A stretch of DNA of 25,517 nucleotides from contig PSRN01000105.1 of the NCBI GenBank assembly GCA_003176075.1, positions 1 to 25,517 of the forward strand. The letters run 5' to 3'. Below, piece after piece: positions 1 to 7,085 of this stretch (position 1 is its first letter; each line of letters begins with the position of its first letter). This DNA comes from Bdellovibrio sp. Lineage in GTDB: Bacteria > Bdellovibrionota > Bdellovibrionia > Bdellovibrionales > Bdellovibrionaceae. The position numbers were made by a program, and so were the translations under genes. A model generated the notes under the pieces. That model did no database searches, was not told the origin of the DNA, and saw only the letters and a program-made list of their open reading frames with translations.

Positions 1-904
1 CGGCCTCATCCCGCAATCCCGCCGAATCCAACCAGGAGACGCGAAGTCCATCCATTTCCGTCCAAGCTTCAATAAGGTCGCGCGTCGTCCCGGCCTGCTC
101 GTTGACGATCGCCCGGTCTTCTCCCAATACAAGGTTCAACAGACTGGATTTCCCCACATTCGGCCGCCCGAGGAACAAGACGCGAAAACCTTCCCTGAAA
201 ATCTTTCCCTGTCGGTATCCCTTCACGAGGTCTTCCACCTCCTGTTTGATTCGCTGGAGCTGCTGGCGAAGCTCATCTTGCGACATGATTTCAAGACCCT
301 CAGTTGAAAAATCAATGCTCGCTTCCAAATGAGCAAGGACCCGGCAGATCGATTGCTCGATCTGTTTCACTCGCTCCGAGATTCCGCCAGTCAACTGCTT
401 CAACGCATTTCTTTTCTCCGCGGCACTTTGGCTGGCCACCAATGCATGGACGCTTTCAGCCTTCACGAGATCAATGCGGCCGTTCATGAACGCACGAAAA
501 CTGAACTCTCCCGGATTGGCCATGCGTGCTCCGGCCGCGCTCAACTCCTGCAAGATTTCACCGCAGATCAAAGGATTTCCGTGACATGAAATTTCTACCG
601 TTTCTTCACCGCTGAAGGACCGACCGCGCTCAAAGAAAGTGATCAAGACTTCGTCGATCCGGTCGTCGATCCGCTCTTCGATCCGCTCTTCGATCCGGTC
701 TTTGACCTCCTCCACTGTCGGCAATTTTTGCAAGTAACCGAAGTGCACGGTGTGACTTGAAATCTGGTTCGGCAAGAAGGGCGCCAATCCCCGCACCAAC
801 TCAAGGGCGCCTGCGCCGCTCACCCGAATCACTGAAAGTCCCCCGCGTCCGGAAGGAGTTGCGATGGCGCAAATGATGTCCTGACTTTGATCAACAAGGG
901 TCAT
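1..904 (-). CDS. mnmE: tRNA uridine-5-carboxymethylaminomethyl(34) synthesis GTPase MnmE (3' part missing)
   Basis: MnmE is a K+-dependent GTPase that acts with MnmG to modify wobble uridine 34 of certain tRNAs. About 301 residues are visible before the window edge removes the C-terminal part. The N-terminal folate-binding domain starts with TIVAQATP-like text (DIICAIATPSGRGGLSVIRVSG, about residues 9-30). The helical domain follows, then the G domain with P-loop GRPNVGKSS (246-254), switch TTRD (273-276) and G3 motif DSAG (293-296), where DTAG is usual. The only ATG in place lies 6 nt after the jag stop, so the two genes form one transcript. A GGAGGAG lies about 21 nt upstream, far for a Shine-Dalgarno site, so translation may be coupled to jag. 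Residues about 66-85 are a charged repeat (RIEE/RIDD) made by a 12-bp tandem array, absent from the family as I know it. Identity is very secure. Confidence 0.95.
   Translation of the reverse strand, partial: MTLVDQSQDIICAIATPSGRGGLSVIRVSGAGALELVRGLAPFLPNQISSHTVHFGYLQKLPTVEEVKDRIEERIEERIDDRIDEVLITFFERGRSFSGEETVEISCHGNPLICGEILQELSAAGARMANPGEFSFRAFMNGRIDLVKAESVHALVASQSAAEKRNALKQLTGGISERVKQIEQSICRVLAHLEASIDFSTEGLEIMSQDELRQQLQRIKQEVEDLVKGYRQGKIFREGFRVLFLGRPNVGKSSLLNLVLGEDRAIVNEQAGTTRDLIEAWTEMDGLRVSWLDSAGLRDEA
649..708 (-). repeat. 12-bp tandem repeat inside mnmE
   Basis: Units of 12 bp (plus-strand GCTCTTCGATCC and close variants such as GGTCGTCGATCC) are repeated about four to five times in a row. 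They keep the reading frame and encode RIEE/RIEE/RIDD/RIDE in the N-terminal domain of MnmE, just before the DEVLITFF strand. The two central units at 673-684 and 685-696 are identical, which suggests recent slippage. Confidence 0.85.
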
Positions 905-910
905 GGCGCA

Positions 911-1462
911 CTAATCAGTTGCCGACTCCTCCGTCGGTTGGCTCTGCTTCGCCGGATAAATCTTAATCTTCTTAAACAGTCCGTCACCGACGCTTCGGCT
1001 TCTGACACGGTCATCATTGGCCAAGTATTGGTGAACCGTCTTGCGGTCTTTCGGAGCCAGAGCCCGGATGTACACTGATTTTCCTTTTTCCAAGGCGACT
1101 GACTTCAACTTTTCGGCGAGTTCAATCAGGGCCTGATTGGATTCTTCACGGAATCCGTTGCAGTCAATGACCACGTTTGTCTTATCATCCGGGAAATGGT
1201 GCTGAAGAACCCTCTGCAAGAAAAGCTGGAACGCATCGATGACCTGTCCTTCCTTTTCCTTGAGAATCTCCTCATCCGGTCCTGAAAAATTGATGACGAT
1301 CTGTGGGTAACCTTGCTCATCCGGGTCACAGGACATATCAAAATTCAGATCAAATTGCGCCCGTTCAAGCAGTCCTTCCGTCGTTGAGCGAATAAAATTT
1401 TCGACTTCCGAACCTTCATTTCGCTTCTTGCTTCCAAAAATACGACTCAGAATCCCGGTCAT
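911..1462 (-). CDS. jag: Jag/KhpB-family RNA-binding protein (KH + R3H)
   Basis: A 183-residue cytoplasmic protein of the Jag/KhpB family, single-strand RNA binders usually encoded beside yidC. The KH-like region spans about residues 30-115. The C-terminal R3H region (about 125-172) reads RALAPKDRKTVHQYLANDD followed by a VRSRSVGDG segment, which carries the R..R..H pattern. The usual Jag_N domain is missing, so the protein is at the short end of the family. The KH loop position that normally holds GRRG or GxxG reads KEKEG, so RNA binding by the KH part may be weakened. The start is fixed by GGAGG seven bases upstream of ATG. The gene sits 12 nt after yidC and 6 nt before mnmE. Confidence 0.9.
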   Translation of the reverse strand: MTGILSRIFGSKKRNEGSEVENFIRSTTEGLLERAQFDLNFDMSCDPDEQGYPQIVINFSGPDEEILKEKEGQVIDAFQLFLQRVLQHHFPDDKTNVVIDCNGFREESNQALIELAEKLKSVALEKGKSVYIRALAPKDRKTVHQYLANDDRVRSRSVGDGLFKKIKIYPAKQSQPTEESATD

Positions 1463-1474
1463 ATCTAGCCTCCT

Positions 1475-3178
1475 TCAATTCACACGTTGAGCTTTCACAT
1501 CGAGCACGGCCAGGGTTTTCGTACGGTCTCTCATAAACAACCGTTGCTGAACCACTGAAAACAATGTGCTGACAAAAATATAAAGGGTCAGCCCGCTCGG
1601 CAAACTTAGCATGAAAAAGCTGAAAATCACCGGCATCCATTGCAGAACTTTCGCTTGAGCCGGATCCATGGTCGTCGGGGTCGACTTTTGCTGCAGAAAC
1701 ATCACGGCGCCCATAAGAACCGGCAGGATGTATAAGGGATCCTTCAGACTCAAGTCATGGATCCAGCCAATAAATGGAGCCTGATAAAGCTCAATCGACT
1801 GTCCAAGAACCTGGTAAAGCGCAAAGAAGACAGGCATCTGCAGGAGCATCGGCAAACACCCACCCAGGGGATTCACCTTTTGCTCACGCATCAGGATCAT
1901 GGACTCCCGGTTCAAAGCCGCCGGATCATCCTTATACCGTTCCCGCAGGGATTGAAGCATGGGCTGGATGGCCTGCATCTTCTTCATTGAACGGTAGGAG
2001 GCCACGTTAAAGGGCAGAACCAGAGCTCGCACAAGCAACGTCAGAATAATGATCGCCCAACCCCAATTGCCGACCACCGAGTGGGCCCAACGCAGAACCT
2101 GCAGAAGAATCTTGCCAATCGCACCGAAAAACCCCAGGTTCACAATCTCGGAGAGTTCCGGATCAATGGCCTCCAGCCTTTCGAGGGACTTGCCACCTGT
2201 GTAGGTAACAAACTTCATTTTCATCGGCTGCCCGCGAGTCACCGGCCTGTAAACCACGGACGCCAGCATTTTTCCGTCCCTTGTTTCCACGTGAGCCGAC
2301 GGAATCAAATCCGAGTGATCCACAAACGCGGAGACAAAATATTGGCTCCCAATGGCAACCACCGAAGCGCGATGAAAACCTTGTGAAATCTGATCTTTCC
2401 CGGTTGCCGGTTGCCTTTCCATCTTTCCGTCCTCTTTGACGATAAACTCCTGTTTATCAACGGCCGGCATAAACAGGCTGGAGGATCCTGGCTTCATCAT
2501 TTTTTCGGCGAGCACCACGGTCAGGTCCTTAAAGGAGTCCGTCGGTTCAACCGAGATCTCCCCTTCCATCTTTCCCGTCTGTGGGTCGATTCGCATTTGG
2601 CTGCGAATATCTCCGCCGCGCGATTTGGCGAGACCTTCAAAGGAATTTTCAGAAGTCTGCCGAAGATCAAACGGCGCTGGTTCATCACCGTTCAGCAGAA
2701 TCGAAAAAAGCGGTCCTGAATCGTCCGTTCCAAACCGAATCAGTGACTTGTCGCGATCGACATAGTCTTTCAACGTGAGGTTGCGAATCGAGTTTCCCAA
2801 GGAGGATAAATCAAAAGAGAAAAGCTGATTTTCAAAGTGAAAATGCTGTTCGGGAATCATGCCCGTGGCGGCTTCGCCGCCCACGTTGGGAGCCGAAGGT
2901 GAGAGGCTTTTCCCCTTGGCTTCGACTGTGGAACCTTGTAGTCCTGAATGACCGTTGGCCCCGGCTTTGCGAGCGTCCTCAGATTTTTGCGCCGATGACT
3001 CCACCGGGTTCGCAGCTTTTTGATCCCCTGAAAAAGGTTGCACCAGAGGTTTTGGCTTATAGTAATCAGGGTATTTCTTTCCCAGATAGTATTGCCAACC
3101 GAAGAAAACGACAGCCACCATGACGATGGCCGACAAAGTCTTGGGCTCGAGAAAATGACTCTCGTTTTCATCCCTCAT
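1475..3178 (-). CDS. yidC: Membrane protein insertase YidC
   Basis: YidC inserts inner-membrane proteins with or without SecYEG. The protein has 567 residues, typical of Gram-negative YidC. An N-terminal membrane segment (about 14-31, AIVMVAVVFFGW) is followed by a low-complexity linker (about 35-110) and the large periplasmic P1 domain. The conserved C-terminal core carries the positively charged loop RSMKKMQAIQPMLQ, the segment NPLGGCLPMLLQMPVFFALYQ and further membrane spans. The start at MRDENES has GGAGGAG six bases upstream and lies inside the 3' end of yidD (11-bp overlap), pointing to translational coupling. A longer frame exists upstream but has no ribosome site and overlaps yidD further. 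Residues about 98-106 (NVGGEAATG) are an inserted palindromic element in the linker. Confidence 0.97.
   Translation of the reverse strand: MRDENESHFLEPKTLSAIVMVAVVFFGWQYYLGKKYPDYYKPKPLVQPFSGDQKAANPVESSAQKSEDARKAGANGHSGLQGSTVEAKGKSLSPSAPNVGGEAATGMIPEQHFHFENQLFSFDLSSLGNSIRNLTLKDYVDRDKSLIRFGTDDSGPLFSILLNGDEPAPFDLRQTSENSFEGLAKSRGGDIRSQMRIDPQTGKMEGEISVEPTDSFKDLTVVLAEKMMKPGSSSLFMPAVDKQEFIVKEDGKMERQPATGKDQISQGFHRASVVAIGSQYFVSAFVDHSDLIPSAHVETRDGKMLASVVYRPVTRGQPMKMKFVTYTGGKSLERLEAIDPELSEIVNLGFFGAIGKILLQVLRWAHSVVGNWGWAIIILTLLVRALVLPFNVASYRSMKKMQAIQPMLQSLRERYKDDPAALNRESMILMREQKVNPLGGCLPMLLQMPVFFALYQVLGQSIELYQAPFIGWIHDLSLKDPLYILPVLMGAVMFLQQKSTPTTMDPAQAKVLQWMPVIFSFFMLSLPSGLTLYIFVSTLFSVVQQRLFMRDRTKTLAVLDVKAQRVN
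2862..2885 (-). repeat. Type A palindromic element inside yidC (24 bp)
   Basis: On the coding strand the element reads CGTGGGCGGCGAAG followed by CCGCCACGGG. It is identical over all 24 bp to the copy in atpE at 15636-15659. It folds as CGTGG(G)CGGC / GAA loop / GCCGCCACG. It is in frame and encodes VGGEAATG in the linker between the first membrane segment and the periplasmic domain of YidC. Confidence 0.9.
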
Positions 3179-3404
3179 TCTTTGCTCCTCCATGATGGCC
3201 CGACTGGGGCACCGGATCCCAACCATATCCACCCCTAGGTCGACACCGGCTCAGTCGAACCAATGTCAGGCGCAAAGCGACCAATGGCGGGTGGATCGAA
3301 AAGGCTTCTTCCGCGAAGCAGGAACAGCTTGGTTGAAAGCGACATTGACCTCCGAACCAAAGAGAAAAAAAGCCCCTATACACGAAGATCATCACGAGAC
3401 TCAT
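3168..3404 (-). CDS. yidD: Membrane protein insertion efficiency factor YidD
   Basis: A small protein (78 residues from the chosen ATG) of the YidD family, which helps YidC-dependent insertion at the inner membrane. The family core is plain: CRFQPSCSCFAEEAFSIHP with paired cysteines, then RLSRCRPRGGYGWDPVP. An N-terminal amphipathic or hydrophobic helix (LVMIFVYRGFFSLW) precedes it. The start overlaps the rnpA stop by about 29 bp and a second ATG at 3392 is equally possible; neither has a strong ribosome site. The stop overlaps the yidC start. The gene lies in its normal place between rnpA and yidC, so identity is secure and only the start is open. Confidence 0.93.
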   Translation of the reverse strand: MSLVMIFVYRGFFSLWFGGQCRFQPSCSCFAEEAFSIHPPLVALRLTLVRLSRCRPRGGYGWDPVPQSGHHGGAKNEG

Positions 3405-3777
3405 TTTTTTCACAATTTCGACAAAGCTGGTTGAAACAGTGATCCATGCCTTTTTCAAATTCATTATGAGCCAAGTGGCGAAAGAATTCCTGATCCATGG
3501 GACGAACGATGAGATGTATATCAACTGGCCAATCCTTTCCTTTTTTCAGGAAGTGCCGAATGTGCTCTCTGGCCCAACGACGAAGGCGATTTCGAACCAC
3601 AGCGGGACCCACTTTCCGACCAATGGAAAATCCGTATCTCAGATAACCAAATCTGTTGGGGTGGTAAAGTAGAACGACCCATCGGCTTGAAGTGATCCGC
3701 CGCCCTTTCTTGTTCAAAGATTCGAAATCATGGCGGCGGACGAGGACTCGACTCTTCCTCCCTCTATTTTCCGCCAA
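3376..3777 (-). CDS. rnpA: Ribonuclease P protein component RnpA
   Basis: RnpA is the protein cofactor of RNase P, which trims the 5' leader of tRNA precursors. The basic core FGYLRYGFSIGRKVG followed by PAVVRNRLRRWARE carries the RNR signature of the family. From TTG at 3777 the protein has 133 residues, near the usual 110-130, and overlaps the rpmH stop by 14 bp. No good ribosome site precedes this TTG. The frame stays open back to an ATG at 3867 inside rpmH, which would give 163 residues and cover most of rpmH in another frame. A strong AGGGAGGAAG sequence just after the rpmH stop (about 3753-3762) has no usual in-frame start codon behind it. The gene is certain, the start is not. Confidence 0.9.
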   Translation of the reverse strand: MAENRGRKSRVLVRRHDFESLNKKGRRITSSRWVVLLYHPNRFGYLRYGFSIGRKVGPAVVRNRLRRWAREHIRHFLKKGKDWPVDIHLIVRPMDQEFFRHLAHNEFEKGMDHCFNQLCRNCEKNESRDDLRV

Positions 3778-3913
3778 TTGACACAACGAGTCTCTTGCGA
3801 CCTTTTGCACGCCGTCGGGATAGAACCTGGCGGCCGTCTTTGGTGGCCATCCGTGCGCGGAATCCATGGCTGGTCTTTCTTTTCTTGTTGCTGGGTTGAT
3901 AGGTGCGTTTCAT
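3764..3913 (-). CDS. rpmH: 50S ribosomal protein L34
   Basis: A 49-residue L34 protein starting MKRTYQPSNKKRKTSHGFRA and continuing with RMATKDGRQVL, SRRRAKGRKRL and VVSIGGK. Both the sequence and the length are diagnostic. A GAGGAG ribosome site lies about seven bases upstream of ATG. It is the first gene of the minus-strand set rpmH-rnpA-yidD-yidC-jag-mnmE and is divergent from dnaA, the classical arrangement at bacterial origins. The 3' end overlaps the favoured rnpA start. Confidence 0.97.
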   Translation of the reverse strand: MKRTYQPSNKKRKTSHGFRARMATKDGRQVLSRRRAKGRKRLVVSIGGK

Positions 3914-3973
3914 TTCCACTCCTCATCAGGTGTCATCATTTGTGTTGTTCTAAACTGAATTCTTCCAAAAAAA

Positions 3974-3999
3974 TTTTCCAATATCTTTTTCCAATATCT
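3974..3999 (+). repeat. AT-rich 13-bp tandem repeat upstream of dnaA
   Basis: TTTTCCAATATCT occurs twice head to tail (3974-3986 and 3987-3999), followed by TT that starts a third copy. AT-rich 13-mers resemble the unwinding repeats of some origins, but no DnaA boxes flank them, so a role in replication is only a possibility. Confidence 0.8.
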
Positions 4000-4216
4000 T
4001 TAAAACTCAATTTTTTCTTGCATGAGTTCAACAATTTGAATTCTGAAAGCCAGCATTCAGACCGTAATTCGTGAGTCCATGTATCCGTGAACTATATGCA
4101 ATTTTTAACCAAGCTTTAACAAAGGTCTGGACTTAATCACAACGCACCATGCCGGTCAACCCTTCAATTGGTTCCTTGAATTGCCTATTCGCTACTGATA
4201 AAAAGTCCGTCCTGAG

Positions 4217-4240
4217 CGTGGGCGGCCAAGCCGCCACGTG
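4217..4240 (+). repeat. Type A palindromic element in the dnaA leader
   Basis: CGTGGGCGGCCAAG followed by CCGCCACGTG, two mismatches from the yidC/atpE copies. If translation began at the upstream ATG (4149) it would encode SVGGQAATC in the same frame as the other type A copies. If dnaA starts at 4299, the element lies in the 5' leader. Confidence 0.85.
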
Positions 4241-4267
4241 CACTGAGTCGGCGCCGCTTTACATTGG

Positions 4268-4295
4268 TCAAGAGGGGTTATTCAAGAGGGGTTAC
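4268..4295 (+). repeat. 14-bp tandem duplication carrying the dnaA ribosome-binding site
   Basis: TCAAGAGGGGTTA followed by one more base is repeated head to tail (4268-4281 and 4282-4295). Each copy contains AAGAGGGG, a Shine-Dalgarno-like site; the second lies seven bases before the in-frame TTG at 4299. A 14-bp unit is not a multiple of three, which fits non-coding leader better than coding sequence. Confidence 0.8.
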
Positions 4296-4298
4296 TTC

Positions 4299-5702
4299 TT
4301 GTCGTTACAACTGGACGCGGACCTTTGGGGTCTCGTCAAATCAAATATTAAGAATCGCAATAAGGACAATAAGTTAATCGAGAACTGGCTCGACCCCATT
4401 CTCTATGTGGAAACCAATGCCAACAGCACCATCCCCCGAATGATCTTGGGGGTACCGACCCCGCTGCATCAATATTTCGTTATCGAAAACCTGCTCGAAA
4501 AAATCTATCTTGAGGTCTCCGATCTCTACCGATTACCCTATGAAATTGATGTGACGGTGACGGGTCCACGGGCAACCGAAGGTGTTATTCCAGTTGTCCA
4601 ACAAAGCTCGTTACCCGAATTGACCGAGACAACCCCACCGATCAAGCAGACTATTCCAACCCCTGCGCGACCCTCTGAATTCTTAAATCCAGAGTACACT
4701 TTTTCAACTTTTGTGGTGGGCCGAAATACGGAGTTCGCCCATGCCGCAAGTTACAACGTGGCCAGAAATCCTGGCCAAGGTTATAATCCATTGTTTATTT
4801 GCGGCCCGGTGGGAATGGGAAAAACCCATTTGCTCCACGCCGTAGGTCACCAAATCCTCTCAACTTTTCCTCAACTTCGCATCAACTATGTCAGCGCTGA
4901 ACGCTTCCTCAATGAGTGTGTATCAGCCATTCGCCGGCAGGAAATGGAGAAGTTCCGGCAAAAGTACCGCGAAAAATGCGACATCCTTCTCGTCGATGAT
5001 GTCCAATACATTGGCAAGGGCGAGGCCACCCAGGAAGAATTCTTTCACATGCTCAATACGTTCATTGAAAAACGCAAGCAGGTCATCCTTGCCAGTGATC
5101 GAATGCCCAAAGATATCCTCCACCTTGAAGATCGCAACCGGTCCCGACTTGAGTGGGGCCTGATCGCAGACATCTCAATGCCTGACCTGGAAACGCGTGT
5201 CGCAATCCTCAGGTATAAAGCCGAGCGCTTAATCCTTCGTGTCTCTGAGGATGTGGTTAACTATATCGCGCGAATATCCAAACGTTCGATCAGGGAACTT
5301 GAGGGAAACCTGAAGAAAGTAAAAATGTACAGTGAACTCCAAGGATTGGCCATTGATCTCGACCTCGCCAAAAGGGTCTTGAGTACTCACGAAACACAGA
5401 CCAACATTTCGTTGGAGGATATCCAAAAGCTGGTGGCTGACCATTACAAAGTGAGGATTTCAGACCTCAAATCGACAACCCGAGCCAAACAGATTGTCGT
5501 CCCTCGGCAAGTGACCATGTATTTGATCAAAAAACACCTCGACAAGCCCTTGGTCGAAATCGGCCGGGCCTTTGGCGGCAAGGATCACACGACCGTTATG
5601 AATGCCCTGGAAAGAGTTGAGTTTCTACAACGGAGAGATCTCAATATTAAGAATGATATCGATGAGTTAACTACCAGAATCCACAATATTACTGGATTGT
5701 GA
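4299..5702 (+). CDS. dnaA: Chromosomal replication initiator DnaA
   Basis: DnaA is the ATP-dependent origin-binding initiator. With the TTG start it has 467 residues, the usual size. Domain I starts at once (SLQLDADLWGLVKSNI). A proline-rich linker follows (about residues 100-125). The AAA+ domain has Walker A GPVGMGKT (169-176) and Walker B ILLVDDVQ (about 229-236). Domain IV ends with the DNA-binding signature FGGKDHTTVMNA (about 423-434). The start was chosen from AAGAGGGG seven bases upstream, the fit to domain I and the 14-bp non-triplet repeat just before it. An in-frame ATG at 4149 would add 50 residues of low similarity to the family and has no ribosome site. DnaA boxes just downstream lie in oriC. 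Confidence 0.96.
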   Translation: MSLQLDADLWGLVKSNIKNRNKDNKLIENWLDPILYVETNANSTIPRMILGVPTPLHQYFVIENLLEKIYLEVSDLYRLPYEIDVTVTGPRATEGVIPVVQQSSLPELTETTPPIKQTIPTPARPSEFLNPEYTFSTFVVGRNTEFAHAASYNVARNPGQGYNPLFICGPVGMGKTHLLHAVGHQILSTFPQLRINYVSAERFLNECVSAIRRQEMEKFRQKYREKCDILLVDDVQYIGKGEATQEEFFHMLNTFIEKRKQVILASDRMPKDILHLEDRNRSRLEWGLIADISMPDLETRVAILRYKAERLILRVSEDVVNYIARISKRSIRELEGNLKKVKMYSELQGLAIDLDLAKRVLSTHETQTNISLEDIQKLVADHYKVRISDLKSTTRAKQIVVPRQVTMYLIKKHLDKPLVEIGRAFGGKDHTTVMNALERVEFLQRRDLNIKNDIDELTTRIHNITGL

Positions 5703-5710
5703 ATTGGAGG

Positions 5711-5813
5711 TGTGGAAAAACCTGTGGATTACGTTGGGAACTTCTCTGTGGATAACTTTTTGTCCACAAAATGACGCATGACACGGGCGTACATATCAAC
5801 AGGTATTTCCACA
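5711..5813. promoter_or_regulatory. DnaA-box cluster
   Basis: Candidate 9-mers, read against TTATCCACA: minus-strand TTTTCCACA at 5711-5719, minus-strand TAATCCACA at 5723-5731, minus-strand TTATCCACA (perfect) at 5747-5755, plus-strand TTGTCCACA at 5760-5768, plus-strand ATTTCCACA at 5805-5813. The perfect box and its neighbour at 5760 face each other with a four-base gap. Confidence 0.85.
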
Positions 5814-5855
5814 GCGGTTTTACTGTATTTACAAGATGTTAGCCAGTTTGATGGG

Positions 5856-5882
5856 TTTTCCACGCTCCTACTACTACTACTA
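5856..5882 (+). promoter_or_regulatory. DnaA box plus DnaA-trio tract
   Basis: A box-like TTTTCCACG (5856-5864) is followed by CTC and then five CTA triplets (5868-5882). The lower strand therefore reads 3'-GAT five times, the DnaA-trio pattern on which DnaA filaments load single-stranded DNA in Bacillus and many other bacteria. Position, polarity and the short GC-rich spacer all agree with the known basal unwinding system. Confidence 0.85.
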
Positions 5883-5910
5883 ATTTATTTAATTAATTAA
5901 TTAGTTATTA
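5882..5910. promoter_or_regulatory. AT-rich DNA unwinding element
   Basis: Twenty-nine bases with a single G (at 5904), containing four-base AATT/TTAA alternation, directly after the trio tract. This is the expected place for strand opening. Confidence 0.8.
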
Positions 5911-5942
5911 GGGAAGGACCAATTTGTTTTGAAGGGAATCTT

Positions 5943-7052
5943 ATGACACTCGAGATGCTAAAGAAGGATCTTCTCAACCTCATCGGGAAGACGATCAACA
6001 TCGTAGAGAAAAGAAACACCATGCCGGTTCTGATGAATATTCTTCTGGAAGCGGATCAAGGTGTTCTCAAGATTTTTGCAACTGATCTCGAAGTGAGTCT
6101 AATGGATCAGGCTCCTTGCCAAGTTTCCCGACCAGGAAAAGTGGCGGTCAGTGCCAAAAGTCTTTTTGAAATTGCAAAGGAGCTGGCGGAAGAGCCCATC
6201 CAATTGAACCGCAAAGAAAACAACTGGCTTGAGATCCGCCAAGGCAAATACCATTCAAAGATCGTCGGCATCAGCGCCGAAGAGTATCCCGTCTTTCCCA
6301 CTTTTAGCGGCACCGGTTTTATCCGAATCCCCGAAGAAGTCCTTCGCGACATGATCGACAAAACTCTCTACAGCGTTTCGAGTGACGACACTCGCTACCA
6401 TTTGAACGGCGTTTTTTTTGAACAGCTTGGAAATGCCGGCTACACCATGGTCGCCACTGATGGCCATCGTCTGAGCCTGGTCCAAAAGGATCTCGACTCG
6501 TCGCGAATCATGAACGAAGGCCAAGGGGTGATCATTCCACGAAAAGGCCTTCATGAAATCAGAAAGCTGCTGGACGCGGTGAAGGGGCCTTTTGAAATCG
6601 CGGTCGAAGGGGCCCAACTGATTCTTCGCAACGAGAACACCGTTCTCATGGTTCGGTTGATCGAAGGGAAATATCCCAATTATTCGCAATTTATTCCACA
6701 GCAATTGAAAAAACGGATTCGCATCAATCGAGAGGCTTTTCTCACCTCCCTCAAAAGGGTTTCCCTGCTCGCCAATCAAAAATCAAAGGCCATCACGCTC
6801 ACTCTTTCCAATGGAAAAATGGAGATCGCCTCGAACAACCCCGAGCTCGGTGACGCGAAGGAGGAGATTGACACCGACTATGAGGGGCAAGACCTCAAAA
6901 TCGGATTTAACGCCAAATACATTCAGGATATTCTGACCTCCATCAATGAAACGGAAGTGGATTTTGAAATCAATGACCAGCTTTCGCCAGGAATCCTGCG
7001 GCCGCACAACGACGGATCCTACACCTGCGTTGTCATGCCGATGAGAATTTGA
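5943..7052 (+). CDS. dnaN: DNA polymerase III sliding clamp, beta subunit
   Basis: DnaN forms the ring-shaped processivity clamp of the replicase. The protein has 369 residues, the normal length for three clamp repeats. The N-terminal text NIVEKRNTMPVLMNILLEA and the C-terminal PGILRPHNDGSYTCVVMPMRI are family hallmarks, and YHLNGVFFEQ plus VATDGHRLSLV mark the central domain. ATG lies six bases after AAGGG. It sits right of oriC and 33 bp before recF, in the standard order. No oddity was seen. Confidence 0.97.
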   Translation: MTLEMLKKDLLNLIGKTINIVEKRNTMPVLMNILLEADQGVLKIFATDLEVSLMDQAPCQVSRPGKVAVSAKSLFEIAKELAEEPIQLNRKENNWLEIRQGKYHSKIVGISAEEYPVFPTFSGTGFIRIPEEVLRDMIDKTLYSVSSDDTRYHLNGVFFEQLGNAGYTMVATDGHRLSLVQKDLDSSRIMNEGQGVIIPRKGLHEIRKLLDAVKGPFEIAVEGAQLILRNENTVLMVRLIEGKYPNYSQFIPQQLKKRIRINREAFLTSLKRVSLLANQKSKAITLTLSNGKMEIASNNPELGDAKEEIDTDYEGQDLKIGFNAKYIQDILTSINETEVDFEINDQLSPGILRPHNDGSYTCVVMPMRI

Positions 7053-7085
7053 AATCGAACACCGGTTGCTGAGCGGAAGCACTTG

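Larger units (their letters stand above)
3914..4298. other. Divergent rpmH-dnaA spacer and dnaA leader (385 bp)
   Basis: This gap must hold the promoters for rpmH (leftward) and dnaA (rightward), but I could not place a convincing -35/-10 pair for either. The part at about 3950-4120 is AT-rich and contains a 13-bp tandem repeat. No 9-mer close to the DnaA-box consensus TTATCCACA was seen here, in contrast to the dnaA-dnaN gap. The 3' part (4149-4298) stays open in the dnaA frame, contains a type A palindromic element and ends in a duplicated ribosome-binding site. Confidence 0.7.
5703..5942. other. oriC: Replication origin oriC (dnaA-dnaN intergenic region)
   Basis: This 240-bp gap has every part expected of a bacterial origin, in order. 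First comes a cluster of DnaA boxes (5711-5813), then a last box joined to a GC-rich spacer and a run of CTA triplets (DnaA-trio, 5856-5882), then an almost pure A/T stretch (5882-5910). The flanking gene order rpmH-dnaA-oriC-dnaN-recF-gyrB-gyrA is the classical one. Since the rpmH-dnaA gap shows no boxes, the origin appears to be one-sided. The dnaN ribosome site (AAGGG, 5932-5936) closes the region. Confidence 0.9.

Noticed and set aside
3914..4148. Second half of a bipartite origin upstream of dnaA
   Set aside because: It is AT-rich and has a 13-bp repeat, but no 9-mers near the DnaA-box consensus were found.
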